From Actibacterium lipolyticum (GTDB lineage Bacteria; Pseudomonadota; Alphaproteobacteria; Rhodobacterales; Rhodobacteraceae), in the NCBI RefSeq assembly GCF_900184935.1, contig NZ_FXYE01000001.1:1674001-1738000 (forward strand): a stretch of 64,000 nt of DNA, given 5' to 3'. The notes under the pieces were generated by a model. It ran no database searches and was not told the DNA's origin. It was given only the letters and a program-made list of their open reading frames with translations. A program made the translations under genes and the position numbers. Position 1 is the stretch's first letter. Each line of letters starts with the position of its first letter. Below, piece after piece: positions 9,490-19,584 of the stretch.

Positions 9490-9551
9490 CCCCTTCCCTT
9501 GTCCTCAGCATTTGCCTAGCCTCGGCACCAACGGCTGAAAGGGGCGCTGAA

Positions 9552-10451
9552 TTGCAAAACACCGATACGGCGCCTTCGACTGCCCAGCCAATGCTGTTTC
9601 GCGCCGCGTTATGGATGGTCGGCGCGATCCTTGCCTTTTCATCCATGGCAATTGCGGGCCGGGTTGTTCGCACAGGGTTAGACACGTTTGAGCTGATGCT
9701 CTATCGATCCTTGATTGGCATTGTTCTGGTGCTGATCTTTGCAGGTTCCGCTGGCACGCTGCGCCAAATCAGCCACCGCCGCCTTGGGCTGCACCTTGTT
9801 CGCAACATCAGCCACTTCGCGGGCCAAAACCTTTGGTTCTTTGCGCTTCCGCTTATTCCGCTGGCTCAGCTATTTGCGTTGGAATTCACCGCGCCGCTGT
9901 GGGTGGCCCTACTTGCCCCGATCATCATCGCCGAGCGTCTGACGCGTACGCGCGCGCTTGCCGCGATCCTTGGGTTCGTGGGCATCCTGATCATCGTTCG
10001 CCCCGACACGGCCAGTTTGAATGCGGGCACGATCGCCGCCGCCAGTTGCGCCATATGTTTTGCGGGATCCGCGCTGTTTACGAAGCGTCTGACGCAGACC
10101 GAAACGATCACCTGCATTCTGTTTTGGCTAACCTTCATGCAGGCGATCTTGGGTCTGGGATGTTCCTTCATTGATGGCGAACTGACCCTTCCACAAATGG
10201 CGCATGTGCCGTGGCTGGCGCTTATCGGTGCTGCCGGCTTGGCTGCGCATTTTTGCCTGACGCGCGCCCTTTCAATTGCCCCGGCAAGTGTGGTCATGCC
10301 AATCGACTTTGCGCGCCTTCCGGTCATTGCTATCGTCGGAATGTTGTTTTACGACGAAGTCCTTCAACCAGAGGTATTCGTGGGGGCGGCCGTGATCTTC
10401 TATGCAAATTCACTGAATTTACGGCCCAAAGCGACGCCTCGAAGCAACTAA
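9552..10451 (+). CDS. EamA/DMT-family transporter (RhaT/RarD type)
   Basis: Ten-helix drug/metabolite transporter superfamily protein, probably an exporter of amino acids or other metabolites. Two EamA repeats are visible, the first from about residue 15 and the second from about 150. A TTG at 9552 after AAAGGGG gives 299 residues and is my preferred start. The ATG at 9591 has no ribosome site, and the frame extends upstream into non-transporter sequence. The substrate is unknown. A second, distinct EamA gene lies at 11780. Confidence 0.85.
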   Translation: MQNTDTAPSTAQPMLFRAALWMVGAILAFSSMAIAGRVVRTGLDTFELMLYRSLIGIVLVLIFAGSAGTLRQISHRRLGLHLVRNISHFAGQNLWFFALPLIPLAQLFALEFTAPLWVALLAPIIIAERLTRTRALAAILGFVGILIIVRPDTASLNAGTIAAASCAICFAGSALFTKRLTQTETITCILFWLTFMQAILGLGCSFIDGELTLPQMAHVPWLALIGAAGLAAHFCLTRALSIAPASVVMPIDFARLPVIAIVGMLFYDEVLQPEVFVGAAVIFYANSLNLRPKATPRSN

Positions 10452-10563
10452 CTGATAAAGATTCAACTGTTACCGTAGCGTTACGTTTCATCAGCGATTG
10501 ACTGATAAATTTTTCGCGATGTAGCGTTGGAAACCACTCACACAACACTATGGGAAGAAGAAA

Positions 10564-11673
10564 ATGCACAGACTACTGGGAGGAGCAGCGCTGTCCGCGC
10601 TGTGTGCAGGATCCGCTCTTGCTGGTGGCGTTGAACGCTCCAGCCAATCGACCGCGATCCTATTCGAGCAAGGAACACATGCAGAGCTGACGTTCGGCGT
10701 TGTAGCGCCAGACGTAAGCGGCAAACAGGTTGGCGACATCGGCTTTCTTGGCGTGCAAGACGGTTCGTCCACCGGCAACGTTGCTGGCAGCTATCTAAGC
10801 GCATCCGCAGGTTTCAAAACCTCGCTCAGCGACGAAATCGACGTTGCTCTGATCATCGACTCGCCCATCGGCGCTGACGTCGATTATTCCGAACCGCTTT
10901 ACCTTTATGGCGTTGGCGCCGGTTCTCAAGCGTCGATCGACTCGACAGCTTTGACTGCGCTTGTACGTTACAAACTGCCTTCCAACTTCAGCGTATTCGG
11001 TGGTCTGCGTAACCAGACAACATCTGGCGAAGTGTCGCTTTTCACCGGCTACACGATGGAAACAACAACCGAGTCTGATCTTGGGTATGTTGTCGGTGCA
11101 GCTTGGGAAAAGCCCGAAATCGCTGCGCGCGTCGCACTGACCTACAACTCTTCGATCACGCATGAATTCACTGCGACCGAAGGTGCAAGTACCACCACGT
11201 TCTCGACCGAGAACCCGCAGTCGGTGAACCTTGAGTTCCAGACAGGCGTTGCGGCTGACACGTTGCTGTTCGGTTCCGTCCGTTGGGTTGACTGGACAAA
11301 CTTCGACATCAGCCCAGATGGCTATGCAGCTTTGACAGGCGGCGACTCTCTCGTTTCCTACAGCGAAGATTCGATCACCTACAATTTGGGTCTGGGCCGT
11401 CGTTTCAACGAAACATGGTCTGGCGCGCTTACTCTGGGCTACGAAGAAGCACAGGGCGGGTTCGCAGCGAACCTTGGTCCAACTGATGGCTACACCAGCA
11501 TTGGCATGGCCGTGTCCTACACAGAGGGCAACATGACCATCACTGGCGGCGCGCGCTATATCTGGATCGGCGATGCCGAAACAGAATCGCCGCTGATTCC
11601 GGGCGCAACACAGGGCGATTTCACCGACAACAACGGTGTCGCAGTTGGCGTCAAGATGGCCTACAAATTCTGA
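10564..11673 (+). CDS. Outer-membrane FadL-family protein
   Basis: Second hydrophobic-solute outer-membrane channel candidate, 369 residues. A signal peptide covers about residues 1 to 20 (SALCAGSALA cleavage region). The rest is a beta-strand-rich, glycine and serine-rich barrel ending in KMAYKF, with the terminal Phe expected for BAM recognition. GGGAAGA precedes the start. It is diverged from the FadL at 6208 and appears to be its own transcript with a strong terminator. Confidence 0.85.
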   Translation: MHRLLGGAALSALCAGSALAGGVERSSQSTAILFEQGTHAELTFGVVAPDVSGKQVGDIGFLGVQDGSSTGNVAGSYLSASAGFKTSLSDEIDVALIIDSPIGADVDYSEPLYLYGVGAGSQASIDSTALTALVRYKLPSNFSVFGGLRNQTTSGEVSLFTGYTMETTTESDLGYVVGAAWEKPEIAARVALTYNSSITHEFTATEGASTTTFSTENPQSVNLEFQTGVAADTLLFGSVRWVDWTNFDISPDGYAALTGGDSLVSYSEDSITYNLGLGRRFNETWSGALTLGYEEAQGGFAANLGPTDGYTSIGMAVSYTEGNMTITGGARYIWIGDAETESPLIPGATQGDFTDNNGVAVGVKMAYKF

Positions 11674-11697
11674 TCTCTGATCAGAGCGACGACAAAG

Positions 11698-11726
11698 AAG
11701 GCCCCGCAGCATCGCGGGGCCTTTTT
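11698..11726 (+). terminator. Intrinsic terminator after FadL-type gene
   Basis: A GC-rich 10-bp perfect stem (11698-11707 with 11714-11723, loop AGCATC) runs into a T-run ending at 11726, 24 nt after the stop. Confidence 0.92.
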
Positions 11727-11779
11727 CATTGCGCAACTTTCGGGTCGCCTGCGCCCGTTTGGGTCAGTAGCATTTCCAG

Positions 11780-12694
11780 ATGAATGGGCAAAAATCACTC
11801 TCTTCGCGCGCATGGGCCGAACTGCTTTTATTGTCCGTCATTTGGGGCGGATCTTTCCTGTCTATTCGGGTGGCGCTGAACGAACTTGGGGTCTTCACCT
11901 CGGTTGCGCATCGCGTCGGTTGGGCCGCACTGGTGCTGTGGGTCGTCGTTGTGGCAAGGCGCTTACCCCTGCCCCGATCACCGCGCGTCTGGTTGGCATT
12001 TCTTGTCATGGGGCTGCTTAACAACGTTATTCCCTTTACGCTGATGGCGTGGGGACAGCTTCATATTGAAACCGGCTTAACGTCGATCCTGAATGCCACA
12101 ACCGCAATTTTCGGCGTCATCTTGGCCGCGATCGCATTCAGTGACGAACAACTGACACCACGCAAGGCCGTGGGCGTCGGGCTGGGCTTTCTTGGCGTCG
12201 CCACGGCCATTGGCTTGGGAAACCTGACGCGGCTTGACCCACGTTCCTTGGCCCAGCTTGCGGTGGTCGGCGGCACGTTTTCATACGCTTGTGCAAGTGT
12301 GTGGGCGCGAAAGACGCTTTCTGGCATGCCCCCTCAGATGGCTGCAGCGGGCATGTTGACCGCGTCGGCCTTGGTGATGCTTCCGCTGGCGTGGCACCTT
12401 GAGGGGCCCTTCACCATGTCGCTAAACTTGGCCACCTGGGTTGCCGTCGGGTATTACGCAATCATCGCCACAGCCTTTGCCTATCTTCTGTATTACCGCG
12501 TGCTTGCCATGGCGGGCAGCGGCAACCTGATGCTGTGCACCCTTATCATCCCACCTGTCGCGATCACCCTTGGCGCGATCGTCCTTGACGAAGCCCTTTC
12601 GGCCCGTGCCTACGCCGGTTTTGCGATTTTGGCGCTTGGCCTCGTCATCCTTGATGGGCGCATCATTCGCGCGCTTCGGCGCAATACCATTTGA
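11780..12694 (+). CDS. EamA/DMT-family transporter
   Basis: Inner-membrane transporter of 304 residues with ten hydrophobic segments in two EamA repeats (about 14 to 146 and 160 to 295). The first helix carries the family's LLLSVIWGGSFLSIRVALN pattern. No strong ribosome site precedes ATG 11780. It lies 51 nt before the ATPase-like gene and may be co-transcribed with it and metA, but its substrate is unknown. Confidence 0.88.
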   Translation: MNGQKSLSSRAWAELLLLSVIWGGSFLSIRVALNELGVFTSVAHRVGWAALVLWVVVVARRLPLPRSPRVWLAFLVMGLLNNVIPFTLMAWGQLHIETGLTSILNATTAIFGVILAAIAFSDEQLTPRKAVGVGLGFLGVATAIGLGNLTRLDPRSLAQLAVVGGTFSYACASVWARKTLSGMPPQMAAAGMLTASALVMLPLAWHLEGPFTMSLNLATWVAVGYYAIIATAFAYLLYYRVLAMAGSGNLMLCTLIIPPVAITLGAIVLDEALSARAYAGFAILALGLVILDGRIIRALRRNTI

Positions 12695-12745
12695 CCACCC
12701 CGGCACCGCTGGCTACCAAACACCGCAGGCTAAGGGGAACGGCGG

Positions 12746-13606
12746 ATGATCTATCAATCGGCAAAAGACTGGATGGCGGCTGAAAAGAAGCGTGTGCTGC
12801 TGTTCGGCATGTCTGGGCTGGGCAAAACGCATTTGTCCAACATGCTTCGCGGCTCTGGCAAGTGGTTTCACTATTCCATCGATTACCGCATCGGCACGCG
12901 CTATATGGGCGAACATATCGCTGACAACTTCAAACGCGAGGCAATGCGCGTTCCGTTGCTGCGCGAACTGTTGATGACCGACAGCGTGTTCATCCAATCC
13001 AACATCACCTTCAACAACCTTGCGCCCCTGTCGACCTATCTGGGCAAACCGGGAAACCCACAGCTGGGCGGCCTGCCTTTCGCTGAATACCTGAAACGTC
13101 AGCAACAACACCGCGATGCCGAAATCTCGGCCCTGTTGGATACCCCTCATTTCGTGTCCCGCGCGAACGAGCTGTATGGCTATGACAACTTCGTCTGCGA
13201 TTCAGGTGGGTCAATTTGCGAAGTCGTTTCACCCGAAGATCCCGATGACGCGGTCCTGAAAACCCTGTCTGATAACGTGCTGATGGTCTGGATTGAGGGC
13301 AGCGAGGCCCACACCGAAGAGCTTATCCGCCGCTTCGATAAAGCGCCTAAGCCGATGTATTATCAACCGGCGTTTCTGCAGGATGCGTGGGATGAATACC
13401 TTAGTAAAAACAAAGTGTCAGAAGACGACGTTAACCCTGACGACTTCGTTCGCTGGACATATTCACGGGCGCTGGCACATCGCCAGCCACGCTATGCGGC
13501 TATGGCGAAAAACTGGGGCGTAAAGGTCAGTGCACATGATGTGGCAAAGGTCACATCCCCGGCCCAGTTCGAAACCCTCATCGCCCAAGCCCTTGAGGAA
13601 AGATAG
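12746..13606 (+). CDS. P-loop ATPase/kinase-like protein
   Basis: A 286-residue cytosolic protein with a Walker A motif GMSGLGKTH at about residues 21 to 29, preceded by a beta strand (RVLLFG). The family is one often annotated simply as ATPase in Rhodobacterales; I cannot name a substrate. AAGGGG precedes ATG 12746. Its position just upstream of metA (42 nt) suggests a shared transcript, but a role in methionine synthesis is only guesswork. It resembles small-molecule kinases more than AAA proteins. Confidence 0.75.
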   Translation: MIYQSAKDWMAAEKKRVLLFGMSGLGKTHLSNMLRGSGKWFHYSIDYRIGTRYMGEHIADNFKREAMRVPLLRELLMTDSVFIQSNITFNNLAPLSTYLGKPGNPQLGGLPFAEYLKRQQQHRDAEISALLDTPHFVSRANELYGYDNFVCDSGGSICEVVSPEDPDDAVLKTLSDNVLMVWIEGSEAHTEELIRRFDKAPKPMYYQPAFLQDAWDEYLSKNKVSEDDVNPDDFVRWTYSRALAHRQPRYAAMAKNWGVKVSAHDVAKVTSPAQFETLIAQALEER

Positions 13607-13648
13607 AAAACGAACTATCTGACGTCTCCCTCTAACAGGATAAATCCA

Positions 13649-14572
13649 ATGCCGATCAAACTTCCCTCCGACCTACCCGCCTTTGACGTGCTGACGCGCG
13701 AGGGTGTGATGGTTATGGGCGAAGGGCGCGCGGCACTTCAGGATATCCGGCCTTTGCGCATCGGGTTGCTGAACCTGATGCCCAAAAAGATTCAGACGGA
13801 AACTCAATTCGCCCGGCTGGTCGGCGCGACGCCGTTGCAGATTGAATTCAGCCTTATCCGGATGAGCGAACATCAGACCAAGAACACCACTGCTGAACAT
13901 ATGGAGGCGTTCTATCGCACGTTTTCCGAGGTCCGCGCCTCTGGTGAAAAATTCGACGGTCTGATCATCACGGGCGCCCCCATCGAACATCTGCCATTCG
14001 AAGAGGTAACTTACTGGGATGAGCTGAAGGACGTCTTTGAATGGACCCAAAGCCACGTGCACTCCACATTTGCGGTGTGCTGGGGCGGCATGGCCATGAT
14101 CAATTACTTCCACGGCGTGAAAAAGCACATGCTGGACCACAAGGCATTTGGCTGTTTCCGCCACCGCAACCTTGCGCCAGCGTCGCCATACCTGCGCGGG
14201 TTCTCTGACGATTGCGTCATTCCTGTCAGCCGCTGGACCGAAGTGCTTCAGGCTGAGATTGACGCCGTGCCTGGCCTGAACACCTTGCTGGGCAGCGACG
14301 AAGTCGGCCCCTGTCTGGTCGAAGATCCGGGCCACCGGGCGCTCTATATCTTCAACCACATTGAATACGACAGTGACACGCTGAAGCAGGAATATGATCG
14401 GGATGTCGACAACGGTACCGAAATCAATGTTCCACAAAACTATTACCCGGATGATGACCCGTCGATGCCGCCGCAAAACCGCTGGCGAAGCCACGCGCAT
14501 CTGCTCTATGGCAACTGGATAAACGAGATTTACCAGACAACCAGCTATGACATGACCAAAATCGGCACTTAG
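13649..14572 (+). CDS. metA: Homoserine O-acyltransferase (MetA family), probably acetyl-CoA specific
   Basis: Activates homoserine for methionine synthesis. The 307-residue product aligns end to end with E. coli MetA (MPI...LNLMPKKI), with catalytic Cys144 in FAVCWGG. The residue matching E. coli Gly111 is Glu113 in GAPIEHL. In studied MetA proteins Gly there goes with succinyl-CoA and Glu with acetyl-CoA, so acetyl transfer is predicted. The 42-nt upstream gap is too short for a SAM riboswitch. Confidence 0.93.
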   Translation: MPIKLPSDLPAFDVLTREGVMVMGEGRAALQDIRPLRIGLLNLMPKKIQTETQFARLVGATPLQIEFSLIRMSEHQTKNTTAEHMEAFYRTFSEVRASGEKFDGLIITGAPIEHLPFEEVTYWDELKDVFEWTQSHVHSTFAVCWGGMAMINYFHGVKKHMLDHKAFGCFRHRNLAPASPYLRGFSDDCVIPVSRWTEVLQAEIDAVPGLNTLLGSDEVGPCLVEDPGHRALYIFNHIEYDSDTLKQEYDRDVDNGTEINVPQNYYPDDDPSMPPQNRWRSHAHLLYGNWINEIYQTTSYDMTKIGT

Positions 14573-14646
14573 CGGCCCTGCCTCATGCCGGATTGCGCTG
14601 GCCCTTGCAATCGCCATACTGGTCCGACGACGACAAGGAGACGACC

Positions 14647-15516
14647 ATGAGCCTGCCATTCGACGGGGCGATCAGCGCATTTTTCAACGATGACGCGCCC
14701 AAAAACATTCGCACGACCATCAAAGATGCCGGGAAAAAGGATATCCTGTCATCGTCGTTTCCTTACGACGAACGGATGGATCGTGAGGATTACGAAGAAC
14801 AGCTTGAGGCGCTGCAAATCGAACTGGTCAAGCTTCAGGCCCATGTGAAGGAAAGCGGTCAGCGGATCGCCATCGTTTTCGAAGGGCGCGACGCGGCCGG
14901 AAAAGGCGGCACTATCAAACGCTTCCGCGAAAACCTTAATCCGCGTGTCGCGCGGGTGGTTGCCCTGTCAAAGCCATCGGACAAAGAAGCAAGCCAATGG
15001 TATTTCCAGCGCTACATCGAAGAACTGCCATCGGGCGGTGAAATCGTACTGTTCGATCGCAGCTGGTACAACCGGGGCGTTGTTGAACATGTGTTTGAGT
15101 TCTGCACACCAGACCAGCGCCAACACTTTTTCCGCCAAGTCCCAGACTTTGAAAAGATGTTGGTGGATGAAGGGATTCACCTTGTCAAACTGTGGCTAAA
15201 CGTTGGACGTGCAGAACAGCTTCGCCGGTTCTTGCAACGCGAACAAGACCCGCTAAAGCACTGGAAATTAAGCTGGATTGACGTTGAAGGCCTGAAGCGT
15301 TGGGATGCCTATTCCGATGCGATCAAAAAAACCTTTGCGCAAAGCAATACGGATCATGCGCCATGGACGATCGTCAGGTCCGACGACAAGCGCCGCGCCC
15401 GCCTTGCGGCGATCCGCCAAGTGCTGTCCGGCATCGACTATGCCGGGAAAGACAAAAAAGTCGTCGGCACGCCCGATCCCAAGATTTGCGGAGGCCCCGA
15501 GCTCTGGGATGCCTAA
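14647..15516 (+). CDS. ppk2: Polyphosphate kinase 2
   Basis: PPK2-family enzyme transferring phosphate between polyphosphate and nucleoside di- or monophosphates. The 289-residue protein has Walker A ([10 protein letters not shown], residues 79 to 88), Walker B ([10 protein letters not shown] around Asp137) and the lid region rich in basic residues. ATG 14647 follows AAGGAG; the upstream start at 14593 is less likely. Class (ADP or AMP preference) is not resolved. The 3' end overlaps the TetR gene by 8 nt, implying translational coupling. Confidence 0.93.
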   Translation: MSLPFDGAISAFFNDDAPKNIRTTIKDAGKKDILSSSFPYDERMDREDYEEQLEALQIELVKLQAHVKESGQRIAIVFEGRDAAGKGGTIKRFRENLNPRVARVVALSKPSDKEASQWYFQRYIEELPSGGEIVLFDRSWYNRGVVEHVFEFCTPDQRQHFFRQVPDFEKMLVDEGIHLVKLWLNVGRAEQLRRFLQREQDPLKHWKLSWIDVEGLKRWDAYSDAIKKTFAQSNTDHAPWTIVRSDDKRRARLAAIRQVLSGIDYAGKDKKVVGTPDPKICGGPELWDA

Positions 15517-16126
15517 ACGCGGTTATCATCACGGCAATCTGAAACAGGCATTGGTCGATGCAGCCCTAATCCTGATTGAAGAAAAAGGCCCGCAAGGTTT
15601 CACCCTGTCCGAAGCAGCCAAGGCCGCTGGCGTCACGCCTGCAGCCGTCTATCGCCATTTCGAAGGCCGCGAAAACCTGATCGCGGAAACCGCGCGTCAA
15701 GGCTATGAAATCTTCGCCGATCTGATGGAATACGCCTATGAAAAGGGCCAGCCATCCGCCCTCGCCTCGTTCGAGGCGACAGGCCGCGCGTATCTGGCCT
15801 TCGCGCGTAAACATCCCGGTCACTATATGGCGATGTTTGAAAGCGGAATTTCCGTGAATGCCAGCCCCGAACTTGCTCGTGTTGCCGCGCGTGCCAGCGG
15901 CATTCTTGAAAAAGCCGCCGCAGAGCTTTCACAGCACATTCCCGAAGACAAACGCCCGCCAGCGGCGATGTTTTCGGCCCATATCTGGGCATTAAGCCAT
16001 GGCGTTGTCGAACTTTACGCCCGCGGCACACCCGGTGCGCGCACGCCATTCCCGCCTGACGAACTGCTTGAAAGCGGCATCGGGATATACCTACGCGGAC
16101 TTGGCCTTATCCCGCCTGACGACTAG
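15509..16126 (+). CDS. TetR/AcrR-family transcriptional regulator
   Basis: A 205-residue repressor-type protein with an N-terminal TetR helix-turn-helix (about residues 10 to 55, motif [16 protein letters not shown]). The C-terminal ligand domain is of the WHG type ([15 protein letters not shown] near 160 to 175). The open frame extends far upstream inside ppk2, but ATG 15509 gives the canonical [11 protein letters not shown] start. It overlaps ppk2 and converges with the polyamine-type ABC genes. Its target is unknown. Confidence 0.9.
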   Translation: MPKRGYHHGNLKQALVDAALILIEEKGPQGFTLSEAAKAAGVTPAAVYRHFEGRENLIAETARQGYEIFADLMEYAYEKGQPSALASFEATGRAYLAFARKHPGHYMAMFESGISVNASPELARVAARASGILEKAAAELSQHIPEDKRPPAAMFSAHIWALSHGVVELYARGTPGARTPFPPDELLESGIGIYLRGLGLIPPDD

Positions 16127-16146
16127 CCCCCGCTGACCTGAGAGGC

Positions 16147-17238
16147 CTAACGAAACAGCACCAGCGCGCCGGGGTTCCACGCAATACGCGCGCGTGTACC
16201 GATTTCCAGAACTGGCCGCCCAAACAAGTTGCGCATCGATATGCGCACCGGCGTTTCAGCCCCATCTAGCCTGACATCGTAATAGGTCATGTCGCCGTAA
16301 TAGACGACCTCCTCAACGACGCCCTGCGCGATGTGATCATTGCTCGTCTGACCTTCGTACAGGATGGTAAGCGTTTCGGGGCGAAAGCCGACGCTCGTTC
16401 CCCCATTGGCCCCCGCCAACGGCGCCTGATCGGTGCCAATTTCAACCCGCCCAAGCCCGTTCACTTCGATTTCGATACGGTCGCCGCTTTCTGACAAGAC
16501 GCTTGCGGGTAAGAAGTTCATCACACCGATGAAGTCCGCGACACGGCGCGAATTTGGCCGGCGATAAAGAACCTCGGGATCGTCCATCTGCGCGATCTCT
16601 CCATCAAACATGACGGCGATCCTGTCGGACATGACCAAGGCCTCTTCCTGATCATGGGTCACTAGGATGAAGGTGATGCCCACATGCCGCTGAAGCTTAA
16701 TCAGCTCCACCTGCATCTGGTCGCGCATCTTTTTATCCAGCGCGGACAATGGCTCATCCAGCAACAGCACCTTGGGCTTCAGGATAAGCGCCCGTGCCAA
16801 GGCAACCCGTTGGCGCTGCCCACCAGACAGCGCATGGGCCGCGCGTTTGCCAAAACCATCAAGCCCGACCATTTCCAAAGCCTCGCCCACCAGAACCTCT
16901 TTGGCCTGACGGTTCAGATCGGTACGGCGGCGCAGCCCATAGCCGACATTTTCGGCGACGGTAAGATGCGGGAAGATCGCGTAGGACTGGAAGACCATGT
17001 TCGTCGGGCGCAGGTTGGCGGGAACACCGGCCATGTCTTTGCCATCGATCAGCACAGCGCCCGAGGTGACCCCCTCAAACCCGGCGATGGTGCGCAAAAG
17101 CGTGGTCTTGCCACAGCCCGATGGCCCAAGCAGCGAAAAGAACTCTCCCTGCCCGATGTCCGCCGTGATCCCACGCAGCGCATGGTATTCGCCATAGTGT
17201 TTCTGCACGTCGCGCAGTTCGATGATAGGTTGCGTCAC
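16147..17238 (-). CDS. ABC transporter ATP-binding protein, spermidine/putrescine type (PotA-like)
   Basis: Cytosolic ATPase of a polyamine or related cation importer, 363 residues. Walker A LLGPSGCGKTT is at 37 to 47, and the ABC signature LSGGQRQRVALARA and Walker B LLLDEPLSALD are also present. A C-terminal TOBE regulatory domain covers about 280 to 360. Its ATG overlaps the stop of the upstream permease by 4 nt, so the three transporter genes form one operon. No periplasmic binding protein is encoded next to them. Confidence 0.92.
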   Translation of the reverse strand: MTQPIIELRDVQKHYGEYHALRGITADIGQGEFFSLLGPSGCGKTTLLRTIAGFEGVTSGAVLIDGKDMAGVPANLRPTNMVFQSYAIFPHLTVAENVGYGLRRRTDLNRQAKEVLVGEALEMVGLDGFGKRAAHALSGGQRQRVALARALILKPKVLLLDEPLSALDKKMRDQMQVELIKLQRHVGITFILVTHDQEEALVMSDRIAVMFDGEIAQMDDPEVLYRRPNSRRVADFIGVMNFLPASVLSESGDRIEIEVNGLGRVEIGTDQAPLAGANGGTSVGFRPETLTILYEGQTSNDHIAQGVVEEVVYYGDMTYYDVRLDGAETPVRISMRNLFGRPVLEIGTRARIAWNPGALVLFR

Positions 17239-18041
17239 AGAAAGCCCCCAGTGTCCTTCCCACCGGCCCGCGCGATTCCGCGCCGCCGGAAATATTCAGC
17301 CATCGTCAGCAGGATGATCGACAACAGCACAAGTATCGTTCCCAACGCCATCACAACCGGTATCTTCTGTGGGAATCTAAGTTGGCTCCACAGGTAAACC
17401 GGCAATGTTGGTTCTGCGCCCGTCAGGAAAAACGCGATGATGAATTCATCCAGCGAAATCGTGAACCCGATCAACAGCGAAGAGATGATCCCCGGCATAA
17501 CCAGTGGCAGCGTGATCAGGCGGAACGTGCTCCATGGGGTTTCGCCCAGATCATAGGATGCCTCTTCCATGGACATATCCAGATTTTGGAACGCTGAATT
17601 CAGGATCGCGATGGAAAACGGCGTACAGATAAGCACATGACCCAAGATCACCGTCCAAGCGCCAAGGCTTAGGCCAAGCTGCAAAAGGACAACCAACAAC
17701 GACACGGCCACGATGATCTCTGGCAAAACCAGCGGAAGCATGATCGCACCCATGATCCCCTTTTTTCCGGGAAACTGATACCGCGCCGCGGCGCGCGCCG
17801 CGCAGACACCCAGAACTGTGGAAACCACCGCCGTTGTGACCGCGATAAGCAGGCTGTTCAATACCGCGCTATGAAGCGCAGGAATGGTCGCAAGTTCGCT
17901 GAACCATTGGGTCGTGAACCCTTTCAACGGAAAGGCAATGATCGTGGCGTCGTTAAACGCGAAGATCGGCAACAAGATGATCGGGGCGTATAGGAACAGC
18001 AAATACCCGATTGCATAGATTTTCAGCCAACCGCCCTTCAT
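17235..18041 (-). CDS. ABC transporter permease (PotC-like)
   Basis: Inner-membrane permease of 268 residues with six predicted helices. The coupling EAA loop (MEEASYDLGETPWSTFRLI) starts near residue 155. It would pair with the PotB-like permease encoded just upstream to form the translocation channel. Both ends overlap neighbouring genes by 4 nt (17235-17238 and 18038-18041), which indicates coupled translation. Confidence 0.92.
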   Translation of the reverse strand: MKGGWLKIYAIGYLLFLYAPIILLPIFAFNDATIIAFPLKGFTTQWFSELATIPALHSAVLNSLLIAVTTAVVSTVLGVCAARAAARYQFPGKKGIMGAIMLPLVLPEIIVAVSLLVVLLQLGLSLGAWTVILGHVLICTPFSIAILNSAFQNLDMSMEEASYDLGETPWSTFRLITLPLVMPGIISSLLIGFTISLDEFIIAFFLTGAEPTLPVYLWSQLRFPQKIPVVMALGTILVLLSIILLTMAEYFRRRGIARAGGKDTGGFL

Positions 18042-18913
18042 TTCTGGCCTCGCAAGAATTTACGGTTAAGCCCGACAAACACCAAAGAGATCGCCGTGAC
18101 GATCAGCATCGCCAGCACCGCAAGTGTGGCCCCCATCGGGGCATTGTTAAGCTTAAGGAATTGGGTCTGGATCATATTCGCGATCATCAGCCCGTTCGGG
18201 CCACCAACAAGCCGGGGCGTCACGTAATCCCCAATTGTCGGAATAAAGACGATCAAGACCGCGGCAATCACGCCCGGCATCGCCAATGGCAGCGTCACCC
18301 GGAAGAAAGTTGTCACTTTGCTTTCCCCCAGATCAAGCGAGGCTTCGAGCAGAGACCGGTCGATCTTTTCCAGCGCAACGAAGATCGGCAAGATGGCGAA
18401 CGGCGCAAAGGCATGGGCCAGTGTGATGACAACCGCATTGGCATTGTACAAGATGAACGTCAGAGGTTCATCAATAATTCCAACACCTTGCAGTGTGGTG
18501 TTCAGAACACCGTTGTAGCCTAGGATGACTTTCCAAAGGAAAACCCGGATCAGGTATGACGTCCAGAACGGGATCGTGATCAGAAAGATCCAAAGCGATT
18601 TCCGCTCTTTCGGAACGTGGAACGACACGAAATAGGCGATGGGAAAGGCCAGCAAAACCGTCGCCAATGTCACCGCTGCCGAGATGCGGACAGAACGGAA
18701 CATCAGCTCACGATACAACGGTTCGCTCAGCGCCTCGCGGTAGTTCTTAAGCGTCCATGTCTTGTCGATGGTCAGGTAATCTTGCGTCCAGAAGCTGAAC
18801 GCAAAAATTGCGGCCAAGGGGACAGCCAGAAGCAGAAGCGCGTATAGGGCTGTTGGGCTGACCAGCAAATAGCCTCTCGCCGCATCGCTCCTAAGATATT
18901 GCCGCAGTTTCAT
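18038..18913 (-). CDS. ABC transporter permease (PotB-like)
   Basis: First gene of the leftward transporter operon, 291 residues, with six hydrophobic helices and an EAA loop (LLEASLDLGESKVTTFFRV) around residue 190. The start at 18913 is chosen because GAGGAG lies 11 nt upstream, though an in-frame ATG at 18934 overlaps that site. Spermidine/putrescine family assignment rests on similarity to PotB; the actual solute is unproven. Confidence 0.9.
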   Translation of the reverse strand: MKLRQYLRSDAARGYLLVSPTALYALLLLAVPLAAIFAFSFWTQDYLTIDKTWTLKNYREALSEPLYRELMFRSVRISAAVTLATVLLAFPIAYFVSFHVPKERKSLWIFLITIPFWTSYLIRVFLWKVILGYNGVLNTTLQGVGIIDEPLTFILYNANAVVITLAHAFAPFAILPIFVALEKIDRSLLEASLDLGESKVTTFFRVTLPLAMPGVIAAVLIVFIPTIGDYVTPRLVGGPNGLMIANMIQTQFLKLNNAPMGATLAVLAMLIVTAISLVFVGLNRKFLRGQK

Positions 18914-19043
18914 GTGGCCTGTGTCTCTCCTCATTCGTTGATTCGATCATGGGAAGAATTTTGGCAAGGCTCAAGTGGTTGCGTGCATCGCACTGTCACA
19001 TTTCATCGTTTCACGGCGTTTGCCACTGCAACTGGCCCTACGA

Positions 19044-19072
19044 AAAAGGCCCAGCACTTGGCCGGGCCTTTT
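19044..19072 (-). terminator. Terminator of rplM-rpsI
   Basis: On the minus strand a 9-bp stem (19064-19072 with 19044-19052) ends in a run of five T residues (complement of 19043-19047), 20 nt past the rpsI stop. Confidence 0.88.
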
Positions 19073-19092
19073 CCAATTCTTTGACGAAGCGA

Positions 19093-19584
19093 TTAACGCT
19101 TGGAGAACTGGAAGCTACGACGCGCTTTGCGGCGACCGAACTTCTTACGTTCAACAACGCGGCTATCGCGTGTCAGGAAGCCAGCAGCTTTCAACGATGC
19201 GCGCAGTGCGGGATCGTAAAGTTGCAGGGCTTTGGAAATGCCGTGCTTAACCGCACCAGCCTGACCGGAAAGGCCACCGCCCTTGACGGTTGCGTTCACG
19301 TCGAACTGGTCTTCAACACCAGCAACAGTGAACGGCTGACGCAGGATCATCTGCAGAACTGGACGCGCGAAATACGCGTTCATTTCTTTGCCGTTTACGA
19401 CAACTTTGCCGGAACCTGGCTTGATCCAAACACGGGCAACAGCGTCTTTACGCTTACCAGTGGCATAAGAACGACCCAGTTCGTCACGAACAGGCTCACG
19501 GGGCGCGGCGATCTCAAGAACAGCAGCTTCACCAGAAACAACTTCGTTCAGATCGTCGAGGGATTTGATTTCTTCGGCCATCAT
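19093..19584 (-). CDS. rpsI: 30S ribosomal protein S9
   Basis: Small-subunit protein whose C-terminal tail reaches the P-site tRNA. The 163-residue product ends with the conserved [17 protein letters not shown] tail. An acidic N-terminal extension of about 35 residues precedes the S9 core, as is common in alphaproteobacteria. The start ATG overlaps the rplM stop by 4 nt, the usual L13-S9 arrangement. Confidence 0.97.
   Translation of the reverse strand: MMAEEIKSLDDLNEVVSGEAAVLEIAAPREPVRDELGRSYATGKRKDAVARVWIKPGSGKVVVNGKEMNAYFARPVLQMILRQPFTVAGVEDQFDVNATVKGGGLSGQAGAVKHGISKALQLYDPALRASLKAAGFLTRDSRVVERKKFGRRKARRSFQFSKR

Noticed and set aside
13607-13648. SAM-II riboswitch ahead of metA
   Set aside because: The gap to the upstream gene is only 42 nt and shows no such structure.
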